Part shown: positions 1 to 5,595 of the stretch, piece after piece
Layout: every line of letters starts with the position of its first letter
How positions within the stretch are numbered: position 1 is the stretch's first letter
Assembly (NCBI GenBank): GCA_937974415.1
Contig: CALJXB010000449.1
Coordinates: forward strand, 1 to 6,262
Length of the DNA stretch: 6,262 nucleotides
Reading direction: 5' to 3'
Source: an uncultured Kiloniellales bacterium
GTDB lineage: Bacteria > Pseudomonadota > Alphaproteobacteria > Kiloniellales > JAKSDN01
Program-made: the position numbers and the translations under genes
The notes under the pieces: model-generated
What the model was told of the DNA's origin: nothing
Databases searched by the model: none
What the model saw: the letters and a program-made list of their open reading frames with translations, nothing else

Positions 1-44
1 GGTCTCCCGAAACGGTGGGGCGAGCGCTTGCGTGCAACCGCCAT
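1..44 (-). CDS. Possible 5' end of a gene running off the left edge
   Basis: An ATG (minus strand, base 44) opens a frame that stays open to the window edge and reads MAVARKRSPHRFGR. It is basic at the start and lies 63 bp downstream of the stop of the membrane-protein gene on the same strand, so it could be the next gene of that unit. No good Shine-Dalgarno sequence precedes it. The ATG sits inside a short inverted repeat (CCGCC/GGCGG, 38-42 and 49-53). Fourteen codons are too few to recognise a family, and a chance open frame is quite possible. Confidence 0.2.
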   Translation of the reverse strand, partial: MAVARKRSPHRFGR

Positions 45-107
45 GTTAGGCGGCGTCTCTGGCGAGGCCAAGGGCGGGCGAGGGAGAGGGCGCCGTCGCG
101 AGGCGGA

Positions 108-1766
108 TCAACGGCTGCCTTGGTGAGAGTGGGCGCGGAAGATCTCCAACAGCGCCGCGTGCTCCTTGCGAAGCTGGGCGAGTTGTTTGGCCAGGCTCGC
201 CGTTTCGGTTCTGGCAGCGCCCAACTGCGTCTTGAGGCCGGAAATCCGCCGGCGCGCCGCGCTCAAGTCTCGCTCCAGAGAGGTGGCGCGGTCGGAGGCA
301 ACCAGCACGTCGCGGGCGAGCTGCCGGCGCGTGCTATTGTCGTCGGCATCGGCGATTTCGACGGCCGCCAAGTGGCGTCGCCGGGTATCGATCAGCTCCT
401 TGGTGAGGATGTCGGTTCTGGCGTTCGCCGTCTGCGTTTCCGCCTCCGATTGGGCGAGCCGCTCCAGTGCGGCGGCGAGATCCTGCTGGTACAAGGCCGC
501 CTGAGCCCTTGCGATTTCAATCGCCAGGACCAGCTCTTTGCGAGACGGGCCGTCCTCGGCCCCGGACTTGGCGGGGGCGGCCTTTTTCAATGCGTTCTCG
601 AGACGCAGCCGCGCCGCGGTCAACTCGGCGGTCGTCGGCTTGGTTTCGCGTGCCGACCAAGGCTCGCGGGGCCGGCTGAGCTCTTCGCCTCCGAGTCCGG
701 GCCGTTCGGCCGGAGGTTCGTAGGCCTGCGAAACGATGTCCGGCAGAGCCTGCTCGGCGGCAGAGGGGAGGGTCGGCGGAGGGATTGGCTGATCGCTCGC
801 AAGCTGGATCACCGTCACTCCGCCCCACAGGACCAACGCGGCCACCGGGATGGCTAGTCCGGCCAGCAAAATTGTCCTCGCACGCCCCCCGCGGCGCGTT
901 CCACGCTGCAGCAATTGGATGGCGGCGTTCGGATCCCGGTAGCCGGCTGCCGCTGGCCGTTCGAACGGGACGCTCGCCCTGGCTTCGTGCCTCGGCGTCT
1001 CCGGCGGTGCCAGCTCCGTTTCCTTTGGCCCAAGGCTCGACGCAGCATGGCTCGGCGCCGCCGAGGCGGCGAGATTCGCGATGCGCTTCTCGGCGGCTTC
1101 GAGCTGCATCTTGAGTTCGCGCGCCTTCGCGGAAGCGACGTCGGCCCGCGCGATCAGCTCGCGATCATATTGGTCCATCGAAGGCGCCGCATCGCCGGAT
1201 TGCGAAGCGGAGTCTGTTTGGCTATCCGCAGACGCCTGCTCGAGGCTGGAGTATTCGAAACCCGGCGCCTTGAGTCTTTCGCTCATGTCTGCGATCTGGG
1301 TCTGAAAGGACTCCAGATCCGGATCGCGCGCCGGGCCCACCGAGGGCGGCTTCTCACCTGACTGCGGCGACCCGGCTTGGGGCTCTCCCGCTGCGGGCTT
1401 CGATGGGCGCGTCGCGTCGCGCTGGGGTGTCTCGCACTGGGGCGCCTCGCACTGGGGCGCCTCGACCCGGCCACCGAACCAGAACCGGGGCTTGGGACGC
1501 CCGCGCTCCTCACAGTAGGCCTCGAGGGTTTGCCGCTCGAGATGACGGCCCCCCAGCATGCCCATAAGCCGGTTGGTGTTGTCGCCATTGCGGCCGGGAT
1601 TGCGGTCGGGCGAGACGAGCCGCTGCGGCCGCTGCGATGGCTCGCGCGCGACGAATTCCGTGAACCAGGAGTCGAGGTCGCGTTCGAGATCGTCCGCGCT
1701 CTCGCCGCACTCCTCGCTCCAAAGCCGGGCGATCTCGGCGAGGCTCAGCCAGTCTCGATTCGACAT
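108..1766 (-). CDS. Single-pass membrane protein with HTH-like N-terminus and periplasmic coiled coil, function unknown
   Basis: I do not recognise this 552-residue protein as a named family. Residues 1-100 hold a helical, HTH-like stretch (WLSLAEIARLWSEECGESAD) and end in GRPKPRFWFG. This pairing resembles a module I recall from proteobacterial hypothetical proteins. Residues 101-200 are disordered and Pro/Gln/Ser-rich, with a pentapeptide repeat (APQCE, APQCE, TPQRD). Residues about 202-236 form a short charged coiled coil. Residues about 298-323 are the only transmembrane helix, preceded by RGTRRGGRAR. By the positive-inside rule the N-terminus is cytoplasmic and the C-terminus periplasmic. 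Residues about 375-546 are a long coiled coil rich in Ala, Arg, Glu and Leu. The start at 1766 (MSNRDWL) was chosen because the recognisable domain begins there. Alternatives are ATG at 1778 and 1829 and GTG at 1913, and none has a clear ribosome binding site. The architecture could join a cytoplasmic nucleic-acid- or protein-binding end to a periplasmic scaffold, but that is inference. Confidence 0.8.
   Translation of the reverse strand: MSNRDWLSLAEIARLWSEECGESADDLERDLDSWFTEFVAREPSQRPQRLVSPDRNPGRNGDNTNRLMGMLGGRHLERQTLEAYCEERGRPKPRFWFGGRVEAPQCEAPQCETPQRDATRPSKPAAGEPQAGSPQSGEKPPSVGPARDPDLESFQTQIADMSERLKAPGFEYSSLEQASADSQTDSASQSGDAAPSMDQYDRELIARADVASAKARELKMQLEAAEKRIANLAASAAPSHAASSLGPKETELAPPETPRHEARASVPFERPAAAGYRDPNAAIQLLQRGTRRGGRARTILLAGLAIPVAALVLWGGVTVIQLASDQPIPPPTLPSAAEQALPDIVSQAYEPPAERPGLGGEELSRPREPWSARETKPTTAELTAARLRLENALKKAAPAKSGAEDGPSRKELVLAIEIARAQAALYQQDLAAALERLAQSEAETQTANARTDILTKELIDTRRRHLAAVEIADADDNSTRRQLARDVLVASDRATSLERDLSAARRRISGLKTQLGAARTETASLAKQLAQLRKEHAALLEIFRAHSHQGSR
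1416..1460 (-). repeat. 15-bp in-frame tandem repeat, about three copies
   Basis: Two identical 15-bp units (CTCGCACTGGGGCGC on the plus strand) occupy 1431-1445 and 1446-1460. A diverged third unit at 1416-1430 has four mismatches. Read on the minus strand they encode APQCE-APQCE-TPQRD in the disordered part of the membrane protein. The unit is a multiple of three, so copy-number changes keep the frame. Two cysteines are introduced into a cytoplasmic linker, which is slightly unusual. Confidence 0.75.
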
Positions 1767-1981
1767 GGCCCGGCGCATCCCGTTACGCGGGCGGCTTGCG
1801 CGGCGGCTCGAGATGAGCGCGCGACCCATCCGGACGCCGGCCGCGGAACAGGCGGTTACGTGAAATGCACAAACCCCGCACCCCCAAAAGTCCAACAATT
1901 CGTAGCGGCGCACGGAACGATGCCGGTTTTGTGGGCATCGGTCCTGGCGAAGGCCAATAAAAATCAGGCTAACCAGCTATA

Positions 1982-2011
1982 ATCATATATGTCCTTGGAT
2001 ATATCTTACAA
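1982..2011 (-). promoter_or_regulatory. Candidate sigma-70 type promoter for the membrane-protein gene
   Basis: On the minus strand TTGTAA (2011-2006, four of six consensus bases) is followed after 18 bp by TATGAT (1987-1982, five of six). Transcription would start near 1975, leaving a leader of about 210 nt before the ATG at 1766, or about 60 nt before the GTG at 1913. A perfect TATAAT also exists on the plus strand at 1978-1983. It has no matching -35 element and no plus-strand gene follows. In such an A+T-rich patch some -10-like matches are expected by chance. Confidence 0.35.
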
Positions 2012-2029
2012 TTTTCCGCAGAGTATGTG

Positions 2030-2074
2030 AATGGGCATGATACTAATGTTCATGGTTAAAATGTTCGTGTTCCA
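2030..2074. repeat. Three direct repeats with exact 15-bp period, each carrying ATGNNCAT-like dyad
   Basis: The 10-bp cores are AATGGGCATG (2030-2039), AATGTTCATG (2045-2054) and AATGTTCGTG (2060-2069). Each starts 15 bp after the one before, while the 5-bp spacers differ. Each core contains a small dyad, ATG-NN-CAT (ATG-NN-CGT in the third). They lie just upstream of the candidate minus-strand promoter, roughly 55-95 bp before its expected start point, a typical place for activator or repressor sites. The alternative is relic coding sequence, because on the minus strand the repeats read as HxH motifs. Confidence 0.5.
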
Positions 2075-2141
2075 TCGCCTCGCTCTCGTGCCCGAGACGG
2101 CGACGAAGCGGAAACTGGGGGCCTCGGCCTAAAGGCATAAG

Positions 2142-2159
2142 CTCGCGTTGGCGCGCGAG
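2142..2159 (-). terminator. Weak hairpin downstream of the flavoprotein gene
   Basis: CTCGCG (2142-2147) and CGCGAG (2154-2159) form a perfect 6-bp stem with a 6-nt loop, 57 bp after the flavoprotein stop codon. On the minus strand the stem is followed by CTTATGCCTTT, which is not a proper U-tract. It is the best hairpin seen after this gene, but it may be only a G+C-rich coincidence or a Rho-dependent end. Confidence 0.25.
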
Positions 2160-2215
2160 GTTCGTGTCGCTTGCGGGCAAGGTCTTTCGAACCCGCCGGG
2201 CCGCGGGCGCCCCCG

Positions 2216-3445
2216 TCAATCGGCACGGTTTTCGGTGTTTGCGGCGCGATAGAACAGGCTCGGCGTATGGGACACCGCCTCCGCCAGCCAAGCCTCGTCG
2301 GCACCCTGCCCTCCGAAGCGATCGGGCCGGTAGCGATCGATCGCAAAGCGCGGCTCGTCTTCGCCGATCAGGTCCGCGATCACGTGGCCGGCCGCCGCTG
2401 CTAGGGTGACGCCGTGGGAGTTCTTGGCGCTGCAAATGTAGAGGCCCCGGGTCCCCGGCACGACGCCGATCAAGGGGTCGGCATCGGGGGTGAAGCTCTC
2501 CGGGCCGTTGATGAAACGGCTGATGGGGGCGGTCGAAAGGGTTGGGAAAAGCCGGGTGGCCGCTTCGACGTAAGGCGCCACCTTGTCCCAGTCCTCGGGC
2601 AGCAGCGAAAAGGCGAAGGGCTCGGGGAGCGTCGCCGGATCGAGGGGTTTGGCTGCCTCGTCGAACAGGCCGAGCAGCAGGCCGCCCACCTCTTCGCGGC
2701 CGTAGAGCAGGGCCTCCGGGCAGACGAAGGACGGCGTGTCGCGGTCGAGTTTTCGGTCGGGCCGGGCGATGACGTAGAAGTGCTCGCAGCCCCACTGGGC
2801 GGCCGGGTAGCCGAGCGGCGCCGTGAGCCCCCGCGACCAAAGTCCGGCGGCGACGATCACCCGGTCGAAGGCGTGCGACTCGCCGTTGCAGGTGAGCCCC
2901 GCGATAGCACCTCCCGTCTCCAGGAGACGCTCGACCCGTGCCTTTTCGACGATCTCGGCGCCATGGGCCTTGGCGGCTCGTGCCAGGGACAAGGTGAAGT
3001 CGCTTGGATTCACGCGGCCCGAGAGCGGGTTGAACCAGGCGCCCGCTATCGCGCCTTCGGCCAGAAGGGGATGGCGGGCGGCGGCGTCTCGCGGCGTGAG
3101 CCACCGGCTGTCGACGCCCCGTTCGCTAGCAGCCTGGTGAAAGGCTTCGAAACCGCCGAGCCCCTCTTCGCTCAGGGCCAGGAAGAGGCGGCCCATGCGA
3201 TGCCGTCCCGTGGATTGCATGCCGTTTTGCTCCAGGCGCTCGATCAGGTCGTAGGCATAGAGGACCGGCGCGTCGTCGTCGCTGTGCGGCTTCCATGTGA
3301 TGTTGCCGGCGGAATGCCATGTGGTGCCGCTGCCGAGGTTTTCGCGCTCGAACAGCGTCACCCGGCCGAGGCCCCGGTCGGCGAGGTGGTAGGCCACCGA
3401 GCAGCCGATGACGCCGCCACCGATGACGGCGATTCGCAGGGTCAT
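2216..3445 (-). CDS. FAD-dependent oxidoreductase (DAO family, sarcosine/dimethylglycine dehydrogenase-like)
   Basis: This 409-residue flavoprotein belongs to the DAO fold, whose members oxidise secondary or tertiary amines and amino acids such as sarcosine or dimethylglycine. It opens with a Rossmann motif (VIGGGVIG, residues 7-14), followed by an acidic residue at the end of beta-2 (LFERE, 31-35). GSGTTWHSAGN (38-48) matches the site where His carries covalent FAD in dimethylglycine and sarcosine dehydrogenases, here His44. The C-terminal FAD part is RFINGPESFTPDADPLIG (310-327) and GLYICSAKNSHGV (334-346). The protein stops soon after the DAO domain, so the C-terminal folate-binding (GCV_T-like) half of the 800-residue enzymes is absent. 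Electrons must go elsewhere than to an internal folate site. The substrate cannot be read from sequence. The start at 3445 has a Shine-Dalgarno sequence 8 nt upstream and places the Rossmann motif at the N-terminus. Neighbours do not indicate a pathway. Confidence 0.92.
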   Translation of the reverse strand: MTLRIAVIGGGVIGCSVAYHLADRGLGRVTLFERENLGSGTTWHSAGNITWKPHSDDDAPVLYAYDLIERLEQNGMQSTGRHRMGRLFLALSEEGLGGFEAFHQAASERGVDSRWLTPRDAAARHPLLAEGAIAGAWFNPLSGRVNPSDFTLSLARAAKAHGAEIVEKARVERLLETGGAIAGLTCNGESHAFDRVIVAAGLWSRGLTAPLGYPAAQWGCEHFYVIARPDRKLDRDTPSFVCPEALLYGREEVGGLLLGLFDEAAKPLDPATLPEPFAFSLLPEDWDKVAPYVEAATRLFPTLSTAPISRFINGPESFTPDADPLIGVVPGTRGLYICSAKNSHGVTLAAAAGHVIADLIGEDEPRFAIDRYRPDRFGGQGADEAWLAEAVSHTPSLFYRAANTENRAD

Positions 3446-3453
3446 GAGGAGCG

Positions 3454-3459
3454 CCCCTC
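3454..3459 (-). promoter_or_regulatory. Ribosome binding site of the flavoprotein gene
   Basis: GAGGGG on the minus strand ends 8 nt before the ATG at 3445 and fixes that start. It is part of a near-perfect dyad (GAGGGGCGCTCCTC, 3459-3446) that could partly fold and sequester the site. Confidence 0.55.
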
Positions 3460-3501
3460 AAAGATTATGAGCGGGCCATATCGAGGCGCCCGCGTGTCGT
3501 G

Positions 3502-3528
3502 AAAAAGGCTAGCTGGCCGGAGACGGCC
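3502..3528 (-). terminator. Weak intrinsic terminator candidate after the sspB-hydrolase-tfoX run
   Basis: On the minus strand GGCCG (3528-3524) pairs with CGGCC (3519-3515) around a TCTC loop. A T5 run follows at 3506-3502 after an 8-nt gap. It lies about 120 bp beyond the TfoX stop and about 60 bp before the flavoprotein start, where a transcript boundary would be expected. The stem is short and the gap to the T-run long, so efficiency is doubtful. Confidence 0.3.
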
Positions 3529-3648
3529 CGTAAACTCTCCCCGGACTTCTCCTGCGACGACCGCGTTGGTGCCCAATTTGCGCTCGATCGGGCCCGGACC
3601 GCTTACGCAACGAAATCCCATTCGAACCGAGGTGCGGCACAAGAAGCG

Positions 3649-4005
3649 TCAGGCTTTGCGCCGGCCCGCCGGTTTCTTGCGGGTGCGGCGGGCGGCGGCC
3701 AGCGCCAACTCGGCCCATTCGATCAGGGCCAGCGGGTCGGCCAGGCGCTCCTCCGGCAGGGTCCAGTAGGACATCTCCACGGGCTTGCGCTTGCCCTGGT
3801 AGACGAAGGGCTCGCCGCCGGCCTCGGCGAACCGTGGCTTGGTCTCGCGATCGACCTTGAAATAGAGCCGGTCCCAGGCGATTAGGGCGAACATGAGGTC
3901 GTCGAGGAAGATGCCGCAGCCGCCGAACATGGACCTCGCACGCACGGGCCCGAGCGGCATCAGGAGGCCCGTGATCCGCGTTGGGAGGGGATCGCTCGCT
4001 TTCAT
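3649..4005 (-). CDS. TfoX/Sxy N-terminal-domain protein
   Basis: This 118-residue protein is a stand-alone TfoX N-terminal domain. Residues 24-52 carry the family hallmark, RSMFGGCGIFLDDLMFALIA followed by WDRLYFKVD. The C-terminal helix, YWTLPEERLADPLALIEWAE (80-99), is also typical, and a basic Arg/Lys tail ends the protein. Gammaproteobacterial Sxy/TfoX regulates competence genes with CRP and has a second, C-terminal domain. That domain is missing here, and short versions like this are common proteins of unknown function, so a competence role should not be assumed. The ATG at 4005 overlaps the hydrolase stop as ATGA (4005-4002), implying translational coupling. An in-frame ATG further upstream would overlap the hydrolase by 130 bp and adds only low-complexity residues, so it was not used. 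Confidence 0.9.
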   Translation of the reverse strand: MKASDPLPTRITGLLMPLGPVRARSMFGGCGIFLDDLMFALIAWDRLYFKVDRETKPRFAEAGGEPFVYQGKRKPVEMSYWTLPEERLADPLALIEWAELALAAARRTRKKPAGRRKA

Positions 4006-4676
4006 GGGGCTTTCACGGGGGGCCGGCCGGTCAGGAATTCGTGCATGACGTCGACGGCCAAGTCCCAGTTGTCCTCCTGGCTCCGCCCGGAGGCCTTGCG
4101 CGGCTTCAAGCTGTGGTCGCCGTCGGGGCACCAGGCGATGCGGATCGCCGGGGACAGGCGGTAGCCGGCCACCTCGTCCCGGGTGCCGAAAGGGTCGCGC
4201 TCGCCCTGCAGGATGAGCGTGGGAGTCTTGAGCTCCGCCAGATGCTCGGTGCGCAGCTTGTCCAGCCGGCCCGGCGGATGGAAGGGATAGCCGAGGCAGA
4301 CGAGTGCCCGGACCCCCGCCTCGTCGGCAATCAGGCTGGCCATGCGTCCGCCCAGGGACTTGCCGCCGATGGCGAGGCCCGGTCCGTTTGCCGGTCCGCT
4401 CCCCGGTTGGCCTCCGGGCCCGGCCAGCGCCGCGATCGCCGCGCGCCAGCTCTCCAGCAGGACCGGCGCCCGGTCGGGCGGCCGTTTCTTCCCGTCCGCG
4501 CGCCGGGCCGCCATGTAGGGGAACTCGAAGCGCGCGACCCTGAGCCCCCGCGCGCCCAGGCCTTGGGCGATGTGGGCCATGAAGGGGGAGTCCATCGGCG
4601 CCCCGGCGCCATGGGCCAGCGCCAGTGCGACGGGCGCGCCTTCGGGGCCGTCGAAAATGAACCGCGATTTGGACAT
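4002..4676 (-). CDS. Alpha/beta hydrolase, KANL3/Tex30-like
   Basis: This 224-residue cytoplasmic protein has no signal peptide. It has an AHGAGAPMDS segment near the N-terminus (21-30), typical of an oxyanion region, and a nucleophile elbow GGKSLGGR (104-111, Ser107). The acid residue is in LQGERDPFG (Asp161), and the catalytic His is in DGDHSLKP (His188). These motifs, together with the EFPYMAARRADGKKRPPD segment after beta-3, match the KANL3/Tex30 group of small bacterial hydrolases. Their natural substrate is not established, so no reaction is assigned. The triad looks intact. The start at 4676 lies 18 bp after the sspB stop and has only a weak ribosome binding site, so it is probably co-expressed with sspB. 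The stop overlaps the tfoX-like start. Confidence 0.9.
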   Translation of the reverse strand: MSKSRFIFDGPEGAPVALALAHGAGAPMDSPFMAHIAQGLGARGLRVARFEFPYMAARRADGKKRPPDRAPVLLESWRAAIAALAGPGGQPGSGPANGPGLAIGGKSLGGRMASLIADEAGVRALVCLGYPFHPPGRLDKLRTEHLAELKTPTLILQGERDPFGTRDEVAGYRLSPAIRIAWCPDGDHSLKPRKASGRSQEDNWDLAVDVMHEFLTGRPPVKAP

Positions 4677-4694
4677 GGCGGTAAAAGGGGGCGC

Positions 4695-5267
4695 CTATTT
4701 TTTGCGGTAGGGGTCGAGCATGATGACCTCGCCGCCCGGGGCCTCTTCGTCGTCGTCGGCTCTCTCGTCCTCGCCTGGCCCGGCGGAGCCGCTTGCCGCC
4801 TCGACGGGCACGAAGGGGTTGTCGGCGGGATTATCGGCCGCGGAGGGCTCGAGCGGCCGCTGTTGCTGCTCGGGCGCGGCCATGGGCGTCACCGTGTCGC
4901 TGCCCTCGCCCTGGCCGGAGTCGAACTGCAGGCCGAACCGCACCGAGGGGTCGGCGAAGGCGCTGATCGCCGAGAAGGGGATGGTGAGCCGCTCCGGCAC
5001 GTCGGCGAAGCTGAGGGTCACGCCAAAGGCCTCCTCGCCCACGTCGAGGCCCCAGAACTGATGCTGCAGCACGATGGTCATTTCGTTGGGGTAGCGGCTG
5101 CGCAGCTGGGCCGGGATGTCGACCCCGGGGTCGTTGGTGCGGAAGGAGATGTAGAAATGATGGTCGACCGGCAAGCCGCGCTCGGCCGCATAGCTAAGCG
5201 CCCTGCGCACTACGCTGCGCAGCGCCTGCTCGACCATGGCGTCGTATCTAAGGCCTTCCTCGCCCAT
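4695..5267 (-). CDS. sspB: SspB, ClpXP adaptor for ssrA-tagged proteins (alphaproteobacterial type)
   Basis: SspB binds the ssrA tag on proteins released by the tmRNA system and tethers them to ClpX for degradation by ClpXP in the cytoplasm. Residues 1-118 are the tag-binding fold, with the well-conserved HHFYISFRTNDPGVDIPAQL (36-55), YPNEMTIVLQHQFWGLDV (59-76) and PERLTIPFSAISAFADPSVR (91-110). Residues about 119-178 are an acidic, Pro/Ala-rich flexible linker. The final GGEVIMLDPYRKK (178-190) is the conserved ClpX-docking tail expected of an alphaproteobacterial SspB. Length and layout are normal for the family. The start at 5267 gives the usual GLRYDAMVEQALR opening. It lies 73 bp downstream of the tmRNA coding piece, on the same strand. 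No distinct promoter is evident in that gap, so it may be partly read from ssrA. It heads the run with the hydrolase and the TfoX-like gene. Confidence 0.95.
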   Translation of the reverse strand: MGEEGLRYDAMVEQALRSVVRRALSYAAERGLPVDHHFYISFRTNDPGVDIPAQLRSRYPNEMTIVLQHQFWGLDVGEEAFGVTLSFADVPERLTIPFSAISAFADPSVRFGLQFDSGQGEGSDTVTPMAAPEQQQRPLEPSAADNPADNPFVPVEAASGSAGPGEDERADDDEEAPGGEVIMLDPYRKK

Positions 5268-5299
5268 CTGCGCCCATCCGACGCTTGTCTTGCCGCCTC

Positions 5300-5316
5300 G
5301 CCCGGATCCGCCGGGC
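5300..5316 (-). terminator. Hairpin between ssrA and sspB, no U-tract
   Basis: GCCCGG (5316-5311) and CCGGGC (5305-5300) form a perfect 6-bp stem around CGGAT. The sequence after it (GAGGCGGCAAG) has no T-run, so it is not a convincing intrinsic terminator. It could act as a processing or attenuation element that limits read-through from ssrA into sspB. Confidence 0.3.
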
Positions 5317-5425
5317 TGCCCCCAATCCGGCCGATCAAGTGGGGCACTTCTGTTGCCAGGTGTGCCCCGAACCCCGCCACGACGGGCTAGCGCCGTGGGC
5401 TTGAAGTTAGGCTTGTCAGCCGCCC

Positions 5426-5464
5426 TTAGGCAGCGAGACGCGCCTCAGCATAGTTGTCATTCGC
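5426..5464 (-). other. tmRNA tag reading frame, ANDNYAEARLAA-stop
   Basis: The resume codon GCG (5464-5462) begins twelve codons reading ANDNYAEARLAA, ended by TAA (5428-5426). With the alanine charged on the tmRNA the appended tag is AANDNYAEARLAA. The N-terminal half (AANDNY) is the part SspB recognises in this group, and the final LAA is the classical ClpX/ClpA signal. The frame lies 13 nt after the pseudoknot, the normal distance. Confidence 0.95.
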
Positions 5465-5548
5465 AACTACGTTGTGGCCCGATAACGGTGGTACCATGCC
5501 GGGCACCGAACTCACCTTTACCACGCGCGTCGATCCTGTTTCGCCCCC

Positions 5549-5595
5549 ATGGCTCCCGCCCCGTCCGGCTTGATTCGGGCCGGGGCGGGCGAAAC
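5549..5595 (-). other. Intervening segment of the permuted tmRNA precursor
   Basis: These 47 nt lie between the encoded CCA and the first G of the coding piece and are expected to be cut out during maturation. They form a strong hairpin: CCCGCCCC (5589-5582) pairs with GGGGCGGG (5562-5555), with an inner GGC/GCC (5581-5579, 5569-5567). This stem stacks near the rebuilt acceptor stem and would hold both ends together in the precursor. Confidence 0.75.

Larger units (their letters stand above)
1767..2215. other. 449-bp intergenic region with an A+T-rich core
   Basis: No supported gene lies between the membrane-protein start and the flavoprotein stop. The part from about 1950 to 2070 is conspicuously A+T-rich compared with the rest of the window. 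It contains a minus-strand promoter candidate (1982-2011), three phased 15-bp repeats (2030-2074), and a ten-codon His-rich reading frame (2043-2075, minus, MEHEHFNHEH). The part 2100-2215, next to the flavoprotein stop, returns to high G+C and holds a 6-bp hairpin. If translation of the membrane protein began upstream of 1766, part of this gap would be coding. Confidence 0.7.

Noticed and set aside
15..857. 280-codon plus-strand open frame opposite the C-terminus of the membrane protein
   Set aside because: It is a low-complexity antisense shadow. The minus-strand frame shows a transmembrane segment and a coiled coil.
2043..3104. 353-codon minus-strand frame overlapping the flavoprotein in another frame
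   Set aside because: It is extremely Arg/Pro-rich with no domain, and is a shadow of the real gene. Only its last ten codons, in the repeat region, were kept as an observation.
3464..3469. CATAAT as a -10 element for the flavoprotein gene
   Set aside because: There is no -35 at a proper distance, and transcription would begin at or within the Shine-Dalgarno sequence.
2414..3502. 362-codon plus-strand open frame opposite the flavoprotein gene
   Set aside because: The minus-strand frame has a complete DAO domain with its FAD motifs. The plus-strand product has no recognisable motif.
3618..3635. GGTTCGAA on the minus strand, resembling a tRNA T-loop
   Set aside because: No matching stems, anticodon arm or acceptor stem could be built around it.
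3649..4005. Competence regulator (full Sxy/TfoX) assignment
   Set aside because: Only the N-terminal domain is present, and stand-alone copies are not shown to control competence.
3981..5390. 469-codon plus-strand open frame opposite tfoX, the hydrolase, sspB and the tmRNA end
   Set aside because: It is antisense to three recognisable proteins and an RNA gene, has low-complexity G/A/R-rich content and matches no domain. Long antisense frames are common in such G+C-rich DNA.
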